Origin: an uncultured Burkholderiaceae bacterium
GTDB lineage: Bacteria; Pseudomonadota; Gammaproteobacteria; Burkholderiales; Burkholderiaceae
Direction of reading: 5' to 3'
Assembly (NCBI GenBank): GCA_937871985.1
Contig: CALMPB010000411.1
Location: forward strand, 1-43,246
DNA length: 43,246 nucleotides
Shown here: positions 1 through 9,042 of the stretch, in pieces
How positions within the stretch are numbered: position 1 is the first letter of the stretch
Layout: each line of letters begins with the position of its first letter
Position numbers and translations under genes: made by a program
Notes under the pieces: generated by a model
Database searches by the model: none
What the model was told of the DNA's origin: nothing
The model's input: the letters and a program-made list of their open reading frames with translations, nothing else

Positions 1-1866
1 CGGACGGCTCGGCGTCTTGCCCCCGAGACGGGCCGACCGCAGTCGATCGCGCTGGCTCACGCTGGCCGGAAAATCCACCGTACCGTCGTCCGTCAGCACG
101 ACGCCATAACTCAGCAATGCCGCCTGACGGCTTACAAAGCCGTTCTTCACGTCGTCGGCTACTGAATCCGGATTTCGCAGAAGCGGATCCCCATACCCCC
201 CACCTCCCTGGAAGGTATAAGCAAGCACGTCCCCCGCCGCCAGGCGCATGCGGCCCGGCTTGGCGCACAGCGATTCCGTCCGGTCGTCCGCCAGCAGCGA
301 CGCCGTGCTGGTATAGCGGCTGGACAAAGCCGCAATGTCGCCCCCAGCGATCCGCCGCAGATTCTTGCCGCAAGCGCCGGGCAGCCCACCGTGCAGCCCG
401 ATCGAATTCGGCACCTCCACACCGTGCCCGAGCATCATGGCATTCAGGCTGTCCGTGTCGTAGGGGGTGATCGCCAGGCCGACCCCCGCCCCGCCGCGTT
501 GCTCGCCGGGTCCGCCCGTATCGGGCACAAACGAACGATACAAATACAGGTAGGGGCCATAGGCCTCGTTGACCTCGACGTTCGCGATGGTCGGCTGCGG
601 CACGACGTAGTCGCCGGAGCCGTCGAGCCCGTCGTGGTCGATGAAGGCGCCGCCGCCTCCCGCCGTGGAATCCAGCAGGAAAGTGCCGAAAGGTTCGCCG
701 TCGCGCCCCTGGCCCGCAAGCGTCATGACCATCATGTGGCCCTTGGTTACCGCCTGGCCTTCGCGTATCAGCCCGGGCGAGCAGGCCACCATGCGCGACA
801 GCGCCGCGACGGCCGTATTCATGACGATCCACGCCGCCGAGATGGTGCCCGACGAAGTCGGCGCGGGCCGCTTGGCATTGCACAGGATTCCTTCCGGGGC
901 CTTGACGACGACCGGCCGCATGACGCCGTCGTTCCAGCGCATGTCGTACCCCAGAATCGGCAGCAGGCCGGTGAACAATGCACCGCGCAGCCCCGACATG
1001 GTGCAGTTGATGAATCCGCCGGCCTGCGGCGAAGTGCCTTCCAGATCGAAGGTCAGCGTATCGTCCTGCTTGGTGACGGTGAGCACGACTTGGAACAGCT
1101 CGTTGGTGTGGCCGTCGTGCTCGATGTAGTCGCGCGCGCGGAACTTCCCGTCGGGAATGGACCGCAAGCGCTCGCGCAGGCTGCGTTCGCTGCTGGCGAT
1201 CTCCTCGTGCATGACGTGCTCGACGGTGCCGGCGCCATAACGATCCATCAGCTCGCCCAGGCGCTTCGCCGCCACGTTGTTCGCGGCGATCATGGCTTTC
1301 AAGTCCAGGCCGAGCATGTGCGGCAGCCGCGTCATGCCCATGATCATGCGCCACAGGTCGTCGCGTAGCACGCCTTGCTCCACGATGCGCACGCCGGGGA
1401 TGAGGATGGCTTCCTGCTGCACTTCGGTTGCGCCTATGCCCCAGCTGCCGAAGTTCATGCCGCCCATGTCGAGCTGGTGCGCGCAGGAACCGGACCACGC
1501 GATATGCCGGCCTTCATGGAAGATGGGCGCCACGATGGAAACGTCAGGCTGATGGATGGCGCCCTTGTAGGGGTCGTTGAGGATGAACATGTCGCCGTCC
1601 CGGATGTCCTCGGGCCGGAAGTCCCCGATGATGCTCTTGATGACCGTGGACATCGTTCCTGTATGGAAGATAACCTGGGGCCCCATGGTCACGATGGAGC
1701 CGTCGGCCAGGTACAGGCCGTTGTTGAAGTCGGTGGCTTCCGTCACCACCGGCGAGCCCGACACCGACTTCAGCGTAATGGCCTGCTCTTCCGTGATGGC
1801 CTGCAATTTGTTGCGGATGACCTCGAAACTGATCGCGTCGACGTTGTGGGTAGTGGAGGTTTTCAT
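1..1866 (-). CDS. Hydantoinase B/oxoprolinase family protein (partial, 3' end off the window)
   Basis: About 622 codons are readable and still open at the left edge, so the C-terminus is missing. The protein starts MKTSTTHNVDAISFEVIRNK and contains the Gly-rich stretches typical of the HyuB/oxoprolinase beta family, including one around GGGGYGDPLLRNP near the visible end. The family works with a HyuA partner in ATP-dependent opening of hydantoin or oxoproline rings, or in acetone-carboxylase-type carboxylation. Its ATG overlaps the TGA of the upstream hyuA-like gene by four bases (ATGA), so the two are translationally coupled and probably form one enzyme. The substrate cannot be read from sequence. 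Family assignment is firm; function beyond that is inference. Confidence 0.9.
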   Translation of the reverse strand, partial: MKTSTTHNVDAISFEVIRNKLQAITEEQAITLKSVSGSPVVTEATDFNNGLYLADGSIVTMGPQVIFHTGTMSTVIKSIIGDFRPEDIRDGDMFILNDPYKGAIHQPDVSIVAPIFHEGRHIAWSGSCAHQLDMGGMNFGSWGIGATEVQQEAILIPGVRIVEQGVLRDDLWRMIMGMTRLPHMLGLDLKAMIAANNVAAKRLGELMDRYGAGTVEHVMHEEIASSERSLRERLRSIPDGKFRARDYIEHDGHTNELFQVVLTVTKQDDTLTFDLEGTSPQAGGFINCTMSGLRGALFTGLLPILGYDMRWNDGVMRPVVVKAPEGILCNAKRPAPTSSGTISAAWIVMNTAVAALSRMVACSPGLIREGQAVTKGHMMVMTLAGQGRDGEPFGTFLLDSTAGGGGAFIDHDGLDGSGDYVVPQPTIANVEVNEAYGPYLYLYRSFVPDTGGPGEQRGGAGVGLAITPYDTDSLNAMMLGHGVEVPNSIGLHGGLPGACGKNLRRIAGGDIAALSSRYTSTASLLADDRTESLCAKPGRMRLAAGDVLAYTFQGGGGYGDPLLRNPDSVADDVKNGFVSRQAALLSYGVVLTDDGTVDFPASVSQRDRLRSARLGGKTPSRP

Positions 1867-3971
1867 TCCTGCGTCTCCTGGATATCGATCAAAAGATTGC
1901 CGGCGGCATCCAGGCGGGCGGATTGCCCGGCGCCCACATAAACGGCGGTTTCGGGATGCTCTATGACGGCGGGCCCGTCGACCACCTGGCCCACCGGCAG
2001 ATCCAGCCATTGCCAGATCTTCGCTTCCACCGCCACGCACCGGCGCGGCTCGAACACCTCTCGCGAGGCCGGCCTGGCTGCCTGATCGGGAGAGTTGGCG
2101 ACAAGATTCGGCTTTTTCAGGCGGCCTACGACATTGACATGGAAGGCGCTGATCTCGACACCCGCGTCGCGGAATCCCGATCCTTTGCCGTATGCGCCTT
2201 CGTAGGCGGCTTCGAATCTTTCCACCACCGCACGCACGCTCTCAGGACCGACTTCCCCATCGGGGAAGGGGATGAGCAAATCATGAACTTGACGGCGATA
2301 GCGCATGGCGACGCTGCGCGTCACCTCGGTATCTTCCCTGGCCACGCCGGAGCGCAAAACTCCCTCGAGCCCCTCGCTTTCCAGATCGTCGAAGATTTCC
2401 TTGATGCGTCCGGCATCCAGGCCCTCCCAAGGCGCCTTGCCCGCACCTCCGCCGGACATGGGTTCGCTGCGCTCCGAGCTGTAGTGAACGTCCGAGGCCA
2501 AGGCCCCGTAGGCCGAATGCACCATGCTGGTGGCCGGCACGACGATGCGCCGCACACCAAGTTCCGCGCCGAAGCCCGCGCAATGAACCGGCCCCGCTCC
2601 GCCATAGGCGAACAAGGTAAAGTCGCGCGGATCGTAGCCCCGGCCGACGGTTACCTCGCGCAGCGTATCCGCCATGTGATCGTCGACGATGCGGCGTATG
2701 CCCGCGGCGGCCTGATACACCGATAGGCCCAGCGGCCGGGCGATCTGCTCTTCTATGGCCGCCTCGGCGGCGCGGCGGTCGAGCTTCATGCGTCCCCCCA
2801 GAAAATTGTCGGGATCGATGATGCCCAGCACGACGTCGGCATCGGTCGTCGTGACGCGGGTCCCGCCGCGCCCGTAGCAAACGGGGCCGGGCCGGGCGCT
2901 GGCGCTTTCAGGGCCAACGCGCAACTGCCCCTGCTCGACCCGAGCTATGGACCCGCCGCCGGCGCCGATGGCGCGGATGTCGATCATGGGAGAGGACAAA
3001 TGAAAGCCGCCCGCCTCGTGGTTGACGGAGACAACGGGAACGCCATCGACGATCAGCGCCACGTCGAAGCTGGTGCCGCCCATGTCGGTGGTGATGACGT
3101 TGCGAAGGCCCATGGCCGTGGCAAGCTCCAGCGACCCCATGACGCCGCCCGTCGGGCCGCTGGTCACCAGGGCGACGGGCCGGTTCGCCGCCTCGTCGGC
3201 GGGCATGACGCCGCCCGCGCTGTTCAGCACAAAAAAGTTGCCCTTGAAGCCCTGGTCGCGCAACAGGCCGTCCACCTTGCGCAAGTAGGCCACGACCTTG
3301 AGCGCCAGGTAGCTGTTCATGGCCGTGGTTGCCGTGCGCTCGTATTCGCCGATGGATGGCGCCACCTCGCACGACACGCTGACGTAGGCGTCGGGCGCCT
3401 GCTCGCGGATCAGCTCGCGTATTCTCAGTTCGTGCGCCGGATGCCTGAACGACCAAAGCAGCGACACCGCGAACGTCTGGACGCCCTGCTCGAGCAAGCG
3501 CGTTATGGCAGCGCGAACCTCGGACTCATCCAAGGGCAGAATCACCCTTCCGGCGTAGTCGACGCGCTCGGTCACCTCTTCAACGAGATGCCGCGGCACC
3601 AGCGGTTGAGGATATCTGCGCCGGCTGTACCAGCCCAATTGGCTGGAAGGAATCCCCGCCGTAAAGCCTTTCAGGCGCTGCAGCGCAAGCGTATCGCCAA
3701 ACCCCTTCGTCGTGATCAGACCGGTCAAGGCGCCATCGCGCTCGATCAAGGCGTTGGTCGCCTGCGTCGTTCCGTGCCCGAAGGTCGTGATACGGGTAAG
3801 CAGTTGCTCGGTGGACAGCCCCTTGCCCTGCGCGGCATAGTCGATGGCCTCGAACAAACCCGCTTCCAGGTTGCCCGGCGTGGTCAGCGCCTTGGTCGTG
3901 CTTACGCGGCCCTCTTCGTCCATGAGCACGAGATCCGTGAACGTGCCCCCGATGTCGATACCTAAATACAT
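1863..3971 (-). CDS. Hydantoinase A/oxoprolinase family protein (ATP-binding subunit)
   Basis: The 702-residue protein begins MYLGIDIGGTFTDLVLMDEE, the usual N-terminus of the Hydant_A_N domain. I chose this ATG (3971) rather than the open frame's upstream start because the family motif begins there. Further motifs are FGHGTTQATNALIER, the actin/HSP70-like TDMGGTSFDV and GAGGGSIAR, all expected for the ATP-binding HyuA fold. Length is normal for the family (about 690-720). It lies 71 bases after the TRAP binding-protein gene and overlaps hyuB by four bases. It probably forms a heteromer with HyuB for an ATP-driven hydrolysis or carboxylation. The substrate is unknown; 5-oxoproline, hydantoin, N-methylhydantoin or a ketone are all possible in this family. 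Confidence 0.92.
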   Translation of the reverse strand: MYLGIDIGGTFTDLVLMDEEGRVSTTKALTTPGNLEAGLFEAIDYAAQGKGLSTEQLLTRITTFGHGTTQATNALIERDGALTGLITTKGFGDTLALQRLKGFTAGIPSSQLGWYSRRRYPQPLVPRHLVEEVTERVDYAGRVILPLDESEVRAAITRLLEQGVQTFAVSLLWSFRHPAHELRIRELIREQAPDAYVSVSCEVAPSIGEYERTATTAMNSYLALKVVAYLRKVDGLLRDQGFKGNFFVLNSAGGVMPADEAANRPVALVTSGPTGGVMGSLELATAMGLRNVITTDMGGTSFDVALIVDGVPVVSVNHEAGGFHLSSPMIDIRAIGAGGGSIARVEQGQLRVGPESASARPGPVCYGRGGTRVTTTDADVVLGIIDPDNFLGGRMKLDRRAAEAAIEEQIARPLGLSVYQAAAGIRRIVDDHMADTLREVTVGRGYDPRDFTLFAYGGAGPVHCAGFGAELGVRRIVVPATSMVHSAYGALASDVHYSSERSEPMSGGGAGKAPWEGLDAGRIKEIFDDLESEGLEGVLRSGVAREDTEVTRSVAMRYRRQVHDLLIPFPDGEVGPESVRAVVERFEAAYEGAYGKGSGFRDAGVEISAFHVNVVGRLKKPNLVANSPDQAARPASREVFEPRRCVAVEAKIWQWLDLPVGQVVDGPAVIEHPETAVYVGAGQSARLDAAGNLLIDIQETQE

Positions 3972-4042
3972 GATGTTGTCTCCGTTATAGCGTAGCGGCG
4001 CGAGGCAAGGCCCGGTTCGGAGCCCCGCCGACCGCAGCATAT

Positions 4043-5053
4043 CTAGCGATACTTCTGTGCGACGGCCTTGAAAATTTCGTAGTCCGCCTTCTCCTGGGGG
4101 TTCTTGCTGAAGATGGCCTCGGCGCTTTCCTGGGCAAGCTTGACGAACCGGGCCGCGTCGGGCGCATCGAGCGTCAAGGACTTGCCACCATGCTGCTCCC
4201 ACACCTTGCGGGCGTTATCCGCATCCTGGGCGGCCCACGTGTAGATATGTTCGTCGGCCTTGCGCGCTTCCTCCTTGACCATGGCGCTCAGCTCCGGTCC
4301 GATGGCTTTCAGGAACTGGGAATTGATGATCGCCACCACGGCAATGTGCGTGGACGGCAGGTAAGTCATCGTCTTGGTAACGTCGTAGAACTTCAACGAC
4401 GTGAAAATGGTATTGCCGCTTACCGCCCCATCTATCGTTCTGTTCTGCATGGCGGGCAGCACTTCGCCCAGCGACATCGACAGCGGCGCCGCGCCCAATG
4501 CCTTGAACATATGCAGGAACAGCGGTGAACCCGGAACCCTGAGTTTCTTGCCCTGAATATCAGCCAGGGTTTTAAAGGGCTCGTTGGTCGCCACCGCGAC
4601 CGGCGTGTGCATGAACGTCGTCAGTACCTCATACCCCTTCGACTTTCCGTAGGACGCAAGCAGCTTGCGGATTTCCGGATCGCTCAAGACCTTGTCGCCC
4701 TGTTCCATGTTGTCGAAGATGCCGGTCGCCGACAGCACGCCGAAGCGCGGATCCAGGCTTTCGTAGAAGCCCGAGGCGTTCAGTGCGACCTCCACGGTGC
4801 CCATCGTCACGCCCTCGATCGTCCTGGGCGCCGAGCCCAGCTGGCCCGCCGGGTAGACCTCGACCTTGATCCTCCCGCCGGAGTGCGCATCGATCCCTTT
4901 CTTGAGCGTGTTGAGCCATTCCACGCCGGCGTCGTTGGTGGTCGTGGTGGTCAGCTTCATCGTAAATTGAGGCGCCGCCACCGCCGCGGCGGAAATCAGG
5001 AACGAACCCGCCAGCCCGGCCAGCATGGCCGCCATCATATTTTTTGCTTTCAT
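4043..5053 (-). CDS. TRAP transporter solute-binding protein, DctP family
   Basis: A 336-residue periplasmic protein with a clear signal peptide (MKAKNMMAAMLAGLAGSFLI, then a hydrophobic stretch ending AVAAPQ). The mature part follows the DctP pattern, including the VEVYPAGQLG stretch, the GKKLRVPGSPL segment that usually contributes the carboxylate-binding Arg, and the TIDGAVSG region. DctP proteins deliver organic acids to a DctQM membrane pair. No DctQ or DctM gene is in the window; they may lie past hyuB to the left or elsewhere. Its ATG overlaps the TGA of the aldolase-like gene (ATGA). The context suggests it captures the substrate degraded by this operon. Confidence 0.92.
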   Translation of the reverse strand: MKAKNMMAAMLAGLAGSFLISAAAVAAPQFTMKLTTTTTNDAGVEWLNTLKKGIDAHSGGRIKVEVYPAGQLGSAPRTIEGVTMGTVEVALNASGFYESLDPRFGVLSATGIFDNMEQGDKVLSDPEIRKLLASYGKSKGYEVLTTFMHTPVAVATNEPFKTLADIQGKKLRVPGSPLFLHMFKALGAAPLSMSLGEVLPAMQNRTIDGAVSGNTIFTSLKFYDVTKTMTYLPSTHIAVVAIINSQFLKAIGPELSAMVKEEARKADEHIYTWAAQDADNARKVWEQHGGKSLTLDAPDAARFVKLAQESAEAIFSKNPQEKADYEIFKAVAQKYR

Positions 5054-5754
5054 TGTCTAGTCTCCAGAAATTTCCTCTTCCACATGTCCCAGGCTCGCTC
5101 GACCTGGGTTTCGATTTGCTGCACCGCCGCCTGCGCTTCCGCGGGCGACAGGAACTCGATGGCGCCCAAATGCGATGCCTGTAGCTGGGCCCGCGCATTG
5201 ATCTCGGCGTACACGGCCCGATACACGGCTTTTTTCAGCGTGTCCGCCACGACGGTCACGCCATGGCCGCGCATCAGGACCAGCGACTCGTCGCCCAACG
5301 ATCCGGCCAGCGCCTCTCCCAAGCGATTGTCGGTAACCAGGAGGCTGGTGCCGTCCCCGCCGGCATCGCGTATCTCGAACACCGGGGCGCCCTTGCCGAT
5401 GAATCCGGCCATATGGCAAAGCGGCCTCAAGGGCGCTGTCTTGACCACGCTGAACGGCACGACGGAAGGAGAATGGCTGTGCACGACAGCCATCACATCG
5501 GGACGGGCTCGGTAGATCTGGCCGTGAATGAAGCGCTCCAGGTACACCGAACGGCCTGCCGCATCGATGGGCGTGCCGTCCAACTCGAACTGCACGATGT
5601 CGTCGGCGGTAACCAGCGCCGGCGCCATGTTGCGGCACTGCAGGAAGCGCCCCGGGTCTTGCGGGTGGCGCACGCTGACATGGCCGAAGGCATCGAGCAC
5701 GCCCTGGTCGAACAGAATGTGGCTGGCCGCCACCAGGTCTTCGATGCTATCCAT
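5050..5754 (-). CDS. Class II aldolase/adducin family protein
   Basis: A 234-residue cytoplasmic enzyme of the zinc-dependent class II aldolase/adducin fold. The metal ligands expected from the fuculose-aldolase family are visible: His92 and His94 in VVHSHS and His164 in RGHGV, with the catalytic-type acid at Glu73 (YLERFIHGQIY). The early FGHVSVRHP stretch corresponds to the family's GN.S motif, with His in place of Asn. Members act as aldolases, epimerases or decarboxylases on sugar phosphates or hydroxy acids. It overlaps the GMC oxidoreductase gene by eight bases and the TRAP gene by four, so it belongs to the catabolic operon. The exact reaction is not decidable here. Confidence 0.9.
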   Translation of the reverse strand: MDSIEDLVAASHILFDQGVLDAFGHVSVRHPQDPGRFLQCRNMAPALVTADDIVQFELDGTPIDAAGRSVYLERFIHGQIYRARPDVMAVVHSHSPSVVPFSVVKTAPLRPLCHMAGFIGKGAPVFEIRDAGGDGTSLLVTDNRLGEALAGSLGDESLVLMRGHGVTVVADTLKKAVYRAVYAEINARAQLQASHLGAIEFLSPAEAQAAVQQIETQVERAWDMWKRKFLETRQ

Positions 5755-7366
5755 GGTTGATCCTTCCCAGGATATGGTCGGAGGCCTTCTCCGCCATCAT
5801 GATGATGGGCGCATTGGTCGGCCCCCGGGTTATTCTGGGCATGGCCGACCCGTCCACGACGCGAAGGCCCTGGATGCCGCGCACGCGCAGCTTCCCATCC
5901 AGCACCGCCATGGGATCCCGCGGCGAGCCCATCTTGCAGGTACCCACAGGATGATGCAGAGTAATCGCGGTGCTGCGGACGAACGCATCGATATCCTGGT
6001 CCGTCGCCGCCGCCTCGCCCGGCGCAAGCTCCGCGCCGCGCAAGGGCGAAAACGCATCCTGCGAGCCTATCTCCCGCATGATCCGTATCATTCTGCGCAC
6101 AGATTCCCGGTCGTTCCGCATATCCAGGAAATTCTGCCGGATCAATGGAGCGGCCGCGGGATCCGCGCTCGCCAGGCTTATGCTGCCCCGGCTCTCGGGG
6201 GTCAGAAACACGCCCTTTATGGAATACGCGTCGTCGTAAGGCTTGAGCAACGCGCCAAAATGCGGCCCGGCTGTCATGGGCGCCGCGGCCAGAATGATCT
6301 GCACATCGGGCAAGGCCAGTTGGGCGTCGCTGCAAACCAAACCCACCGCGGCGGCCGGTATCTTGCTGGATATCCCGGTTCCGAAATACCAGGTGCGCAG
6401 CATGTCGACGGCAATGCGATCCAGGCGCAAAGCGCGATGCAGGGGGCCGGGCTTGCGCCGCTGCCAGCGCACATCGCAAGCAATATGATCATGCAGGTTC
6501 TGGCCGACGCCCGGTATGTCCGCCTGAACCTTGATTCCCAGGCTCTCGATCGACGCCGCCGGACCGATGCCCGACAGCATCAACAACTGCGGCGAGTTGA
6601 TGACGCCGCCGGCCAGCAGCACCTCGCGCCGGGCAAACAATTTCTCGGTCTTGCCCGCCGCCTGAACCTCGACGCCCACTGCGCATCCGTTTTCCAGCAA
6701 CACCCGGCTCGCCAGCACGCCTGTGCGCACCATCACATTGCCCCGCGCAACGGCGGGCCGCAGATAAGCGGACGCGGCACTCCAGCGGCGCCCTTTGCGA
6801 ATGGTCACCTGCATGGGACCGAAGCCCACGAGGCTGCGCGCGTTGTAGTCGCTGTTGCGCGGATAGCCAAGCTGTTGCGCCGACGACATGAATGCATCCA
6901 GCAAGGGATCTTCGAAGCTCAGGCGGTTGACGGTCAAGGGGCCGCTGCCGCCGCGCAGCTCGCTGGCCCCTTCCGCCCACGACTCGCTGCGCCTGAAATA
7001 CGGCAGCACATCGGCATACGACCAGCCTTCGAGCCCCAGCTCGTTCGCCCAGTAATCGTAGTCCTGAGCCGCGCCGCGCCCGTACGCCATGCCGTTTATG
7101 GACGAACTGCCGCCCAGCACCTTGCCGCGCGCGCATTCTATTCGCCGATTGTCCATGCCCGGCTCGGGCTCGGTGGCATAGCCCCAGTCGTACAGCCGGT
7201 TCTTCAGAATCAGGCCCCAGGTCAACGGCAGCTGGATGATGGGCGAACGATCCTTGCCGCCCGCCTCGAGCACCAGGATCTTCAAGTCACGCTCCGCGCC
7301 AAGACGATACGCCAGCGTGCATCCAGCCGATCCCGCGCCAACAATGATGTAGTCGTATTCCGTCAT
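5747..7366 (-). CDS. GMC family oxidoreductase (choline/alcohol dehydrogenase-like flavoprotein)
   Basis: A 539-residue FAD enzyme. The dinucleotide-binding loop YIIVGAGSAGCTLAYRLG is at the N-terminus, followed by the GMC signature region around GKVLGGSSSINGMAYGRG. Near the C-terminus come the active-site segment LHHPVGTCKMG and the GPTNAPIIMMAEKASD signature. Length matches choline dehydrogenase-like members. GMC enzymes oxidise primary or secondary alcohols to aldehydes or ketones. It is one base downstream of the aldehyde dehydrogenase gene and overlaps the aldolase-like gene, so a sequential alcohol-aldehyde-acid oxidation is likely. A true choline dehydrogenase role is unlikely because no betB/betI context is present. 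Confidence 0.93.
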   Translation of the reverse strand: MTEYDYIIVGAGSAGCTLAYRLGAERDLKILVLEAGGKDRSPIIQLPLTWGLILKNRLYDWGYATEPEPGMDNRRIECARGKVLGGSSSINGMAYGRGAAQDYDYWANELGLEGWSYADVLPYFRRSESWAEGASELRGGSGPLTVNRLSFEDPLLDAFMSSAQQLGYPRNSDYNARSLVGFGPMQVTIRKGRRWSAASAYLRPAVARGNVMVRTGVLASRVLLENGCAVGVEVQAAGKTEKLFARREVLLAGGVINSPQLLMLSGIGPAASIESLGIKVQADIPGVGQNLHDHIACDVRWQRRKPGPLHRALRLDRIAVDMLRTWYFGTGISSKIPAAAVGLVCSDAQLALPDVQIILAAAPMTAGPHFGALLKPYDDAYSIKGVFLTPESRGSISLASADPAAAPLIRQNFLDMRNDRESVRRMIRIMREIGSQDAFSPLRGAELAPGEAAATDQDIDAFVRSTAITLHHPVGTCKMGSPRDPMAVLDGKLRVRGIQGLRVVDGSAMPRITRGPTNAPIIMMAEKASDHILGRINHG

Positions 7367-7367
7367 A

Positions 7368-8840
7368 TCAGGCGAACTTCACATTGACGTTCTTGGTGTA
7401 GGTGAATTCCAGCAGCTCCTCGAAGCATTCTTCGCGGCCGATGCCCGACTGCTTGACGCCGCCGAACGGCGCGCCGATGAAATGCTGGCTGGTATTGTTC
7501 ACCCAGACAAAACCGGTATGAATGCGCCGCGCGGCCCTGTGGGCCGTGTCCAGGTCGCGCGTCCAGATGGAGCCCGTCAGGCCGAACTCCACGGCATTGA
7601 CGTCTTCCCATAATTGCTCTTCGTTTTCCCAGCTGAACACCGAAAGCACCGGGCCGAACACCTCTTCGCGCGCCAGGCGCATATGCGGCTTCATGCCGGC
7701 GAATATCGTCGGCTCGAAGAAGAACCCGTCTTTCAGCTCCGGCGCGTCGGGCTGCTTGCCGCCGCACACCAGGCGGGCGCCCTCGTCGAGCGCGGACTTC
7801 ACGAAGCCCTGCACTTTTTCAAGCTGCGCGCGGCTGACCAAGGAGCCCATGGTTGTCGCGGGGTCGGTCGGAATGCCCGGCTTATGCCTTTCGGGCAGCG
7901 CCTTTGCCACACGGTCCAGCACCTGGTCGTGGATATCGCGATGCAGAAAGACCCGGCTCGTCGAACCGCAGCTTTGGCCGGACCAGGTGAAATTCATGCC
8001 ACCGACGATGCCATCGACCAGCCGGTCGACATCGGCATCCGGGTAGGCCACCAGCGCATTCTTGCCGCCCAGTTCCAACAGCACGGGCTTCAACCCCTCG
8101 GCCGCGCTTTTCATGACCGCCTTGCCGGTCGGCACGCCGCCGATCAAGGTGATCTTGCGCACCAGGGGGTGCACGGCCAGCGCCTCGCCGCACTCGCGCC
8201 CGCCGCACAGGAAATTCACCACCCCCTTCGGGAATATATGGCCGATCAGCTCGGCAAGCCGGATAATGGACAGCGGCGCCTGGTCCGGGGACTTGACCAC
8301 CACGGTGTTGCCCGCCGCCAGCGGCGCCGCGATGCGCAGCGCCGCGAACATCAGCGGATGGTTGTAGGCGACGATTCGCGCCACCACGCCCAGTGGCTCG
8401 CGCACCGAATAATTGAGGTTGCCGTTCCCCATCGGCAGGGTTTCGCCCTTGACCTCGGTTGCCAGGCCGGCGAAGTAGTCGATGCCGTCGGCGGCGAAAT
8501 CCGCATCCTTGGAAAGAATCGACACCGGATTGCCGTTGTTCAGCGAGTCGAGCAGCGCCAGCGAATGGGCATGCTCCCGCAATACGGCGGCGGCCTGGTG
8601 CAGAAGCTTCGCCCGTTGCAGGGGCGGTGTCGCTGCCCAGGCCGGAAACGCATCCTGGGCCGCCCGCACGGCGGCATCGACATCGCCCACATCCGCCACG
8701 GGTGTTTTGGCAATGGCTTCGTCATAAGCAGGATTGATGGTGTCCGCGTAGACGCCGGCCTGGGGCTCATGCCAGGAGCCGCCATAGTAAAGCGCCCGCC
8801 GCTGGGGCAAAACGCCATCTGGAATTTGATCTGCGCGCAT
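7368..8840 (-). CDS. NAD(P)-dependent aldehyde dehydrogenase
   Basis: The chosen start at 8840 gives 490 residues (MRADQIPDGVLPQRRALYYG), with a GAAAGG ribosome site eight bases upstream. The frame is open further upstream (to 8933) but that part does not resemble the family. The catalytic Cys291 sits in WSGQSCGS, the general-base Glu in LLELGGKNALV (about residue 257), and the cofactor-binding region in the middle. Betaine-aldehyde-dehydrogenase-like members of the superfamily have this length. It is the first gene of the leftward operon and is divergent from the LysR gene. It probably oxidises the aldehyde made by the neighbouring GMC enzyme. Confidence 0.93.
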   Translation of the reverse strand: MRADQIPDGVLPQRRALYYGGSWHEPQAGVYADTINPAYDEAIAKTPVADVGDVDAAVRAAQDAFPAWAATPPLQRAKLLHQAAAVLREHAHSLALLDSLNNGNPVSILSKDADFAADGIDYFAGLATEVKGETLPMGNGNLNYSVREPLGVVARIVAYNHPLMFAALRIAAPLAAGNTVVVKSPDQAPLSIIRLAELIGHIFPKGVVNFLCGGRECGEALAVHPLVRKITLIGGVPTGKAVMKSAAEGLKPVLLELGGKNALVAYPDADVDRLVDGIVGGMNFTWSGQSCGSTSRVFLHRDIHDQVLDRVAKALPERHKPGIPTDPATTMGSLVSRAQLEKVQGFVKSALDEGARLVCGGKQPDAPELKDGFFFEPTIFAGMKPHMRLAREEVFGPVLSVFSWENEEQLWEDVNAVEFGLTGSIWTRDLDTAHRAARRIHTGFVWVNNTSQHFIGAPFGGVKQSGIGREECFEELLEFTYTKNVNVKFA

Positions 8841-8954
8841 GAAAGCAACCTTTCTTCTATGGGTGGGCACGGAAAACATGTTTGAAACGGCGCCGGAACT
8901 GGCGATCGCCCTATGCCCACCGTTGATCTTCATGCATATGCTAGGTTGCCAAAA

Positions 8955-8982
8955 TACATACGTCTAATCGATAATTAAGCAA
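8955..8982 (-). promoter_or_regulatory. Candidate promoter of the aldehyde-dehydrogenase operon
   Basis: Read on the minus strand, TTGCTT (8982-8977) and TATGTA (8960-8955) are spaced by 16 bases, a plausible sigma-70 promoter in an AT-rich pocket between the divergent genes. It would give a leader of roughly 110 bases before the ATG at 8840. That leader contains an 8-base inverted repeat (GGTGGGCA at 8862-8869 and TGCCCACC at 8914-8921) of unknown meaning. Assignment is by eye only. Confidence 0.35.
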
Positions 8983-8988
8983 TAATCC

Positions 8989-9004
8989 ATAGCCATATGG
9001 CTAT
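8989..9004. promoter_or_regulatory. 16-bp perfect palindrome, candidate LysR-type operator
   Basis: ATAGCCATATGGCTAT is a perfect dyad in the 202-base gap between the LysR gene and the operon it faces. It lies just upstream of the candidate leftward -35 box and 38 bases before the LysR ATG. LysR-type regulators commonly bind an interrupted dyad of the T-N11-A type in such divergent regions, so this is the best operator candidate. The binding role is inference. Confidence 0.5.
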
Positions 9005-9042
9005 AGGTTCAGCTATTTCCCCTTCCCTGCGAGGCAACATCC

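Noticed and set aside
391..1368. Plus-strand open frame opposite hyuB
   Set aside because: It is antisense to a clear HyuB coding region and has Arg/His/Ala-rich shadow composition.
8862..8921. 8-base inverted repeat (GGTGGGCA/TGCCCACC) as a terminator or riboswitch
   Set aside because: The arms are 44 bases apart, no T-run follows and no riboswitch pattern is recognisable; left as an unexplained leader feature.
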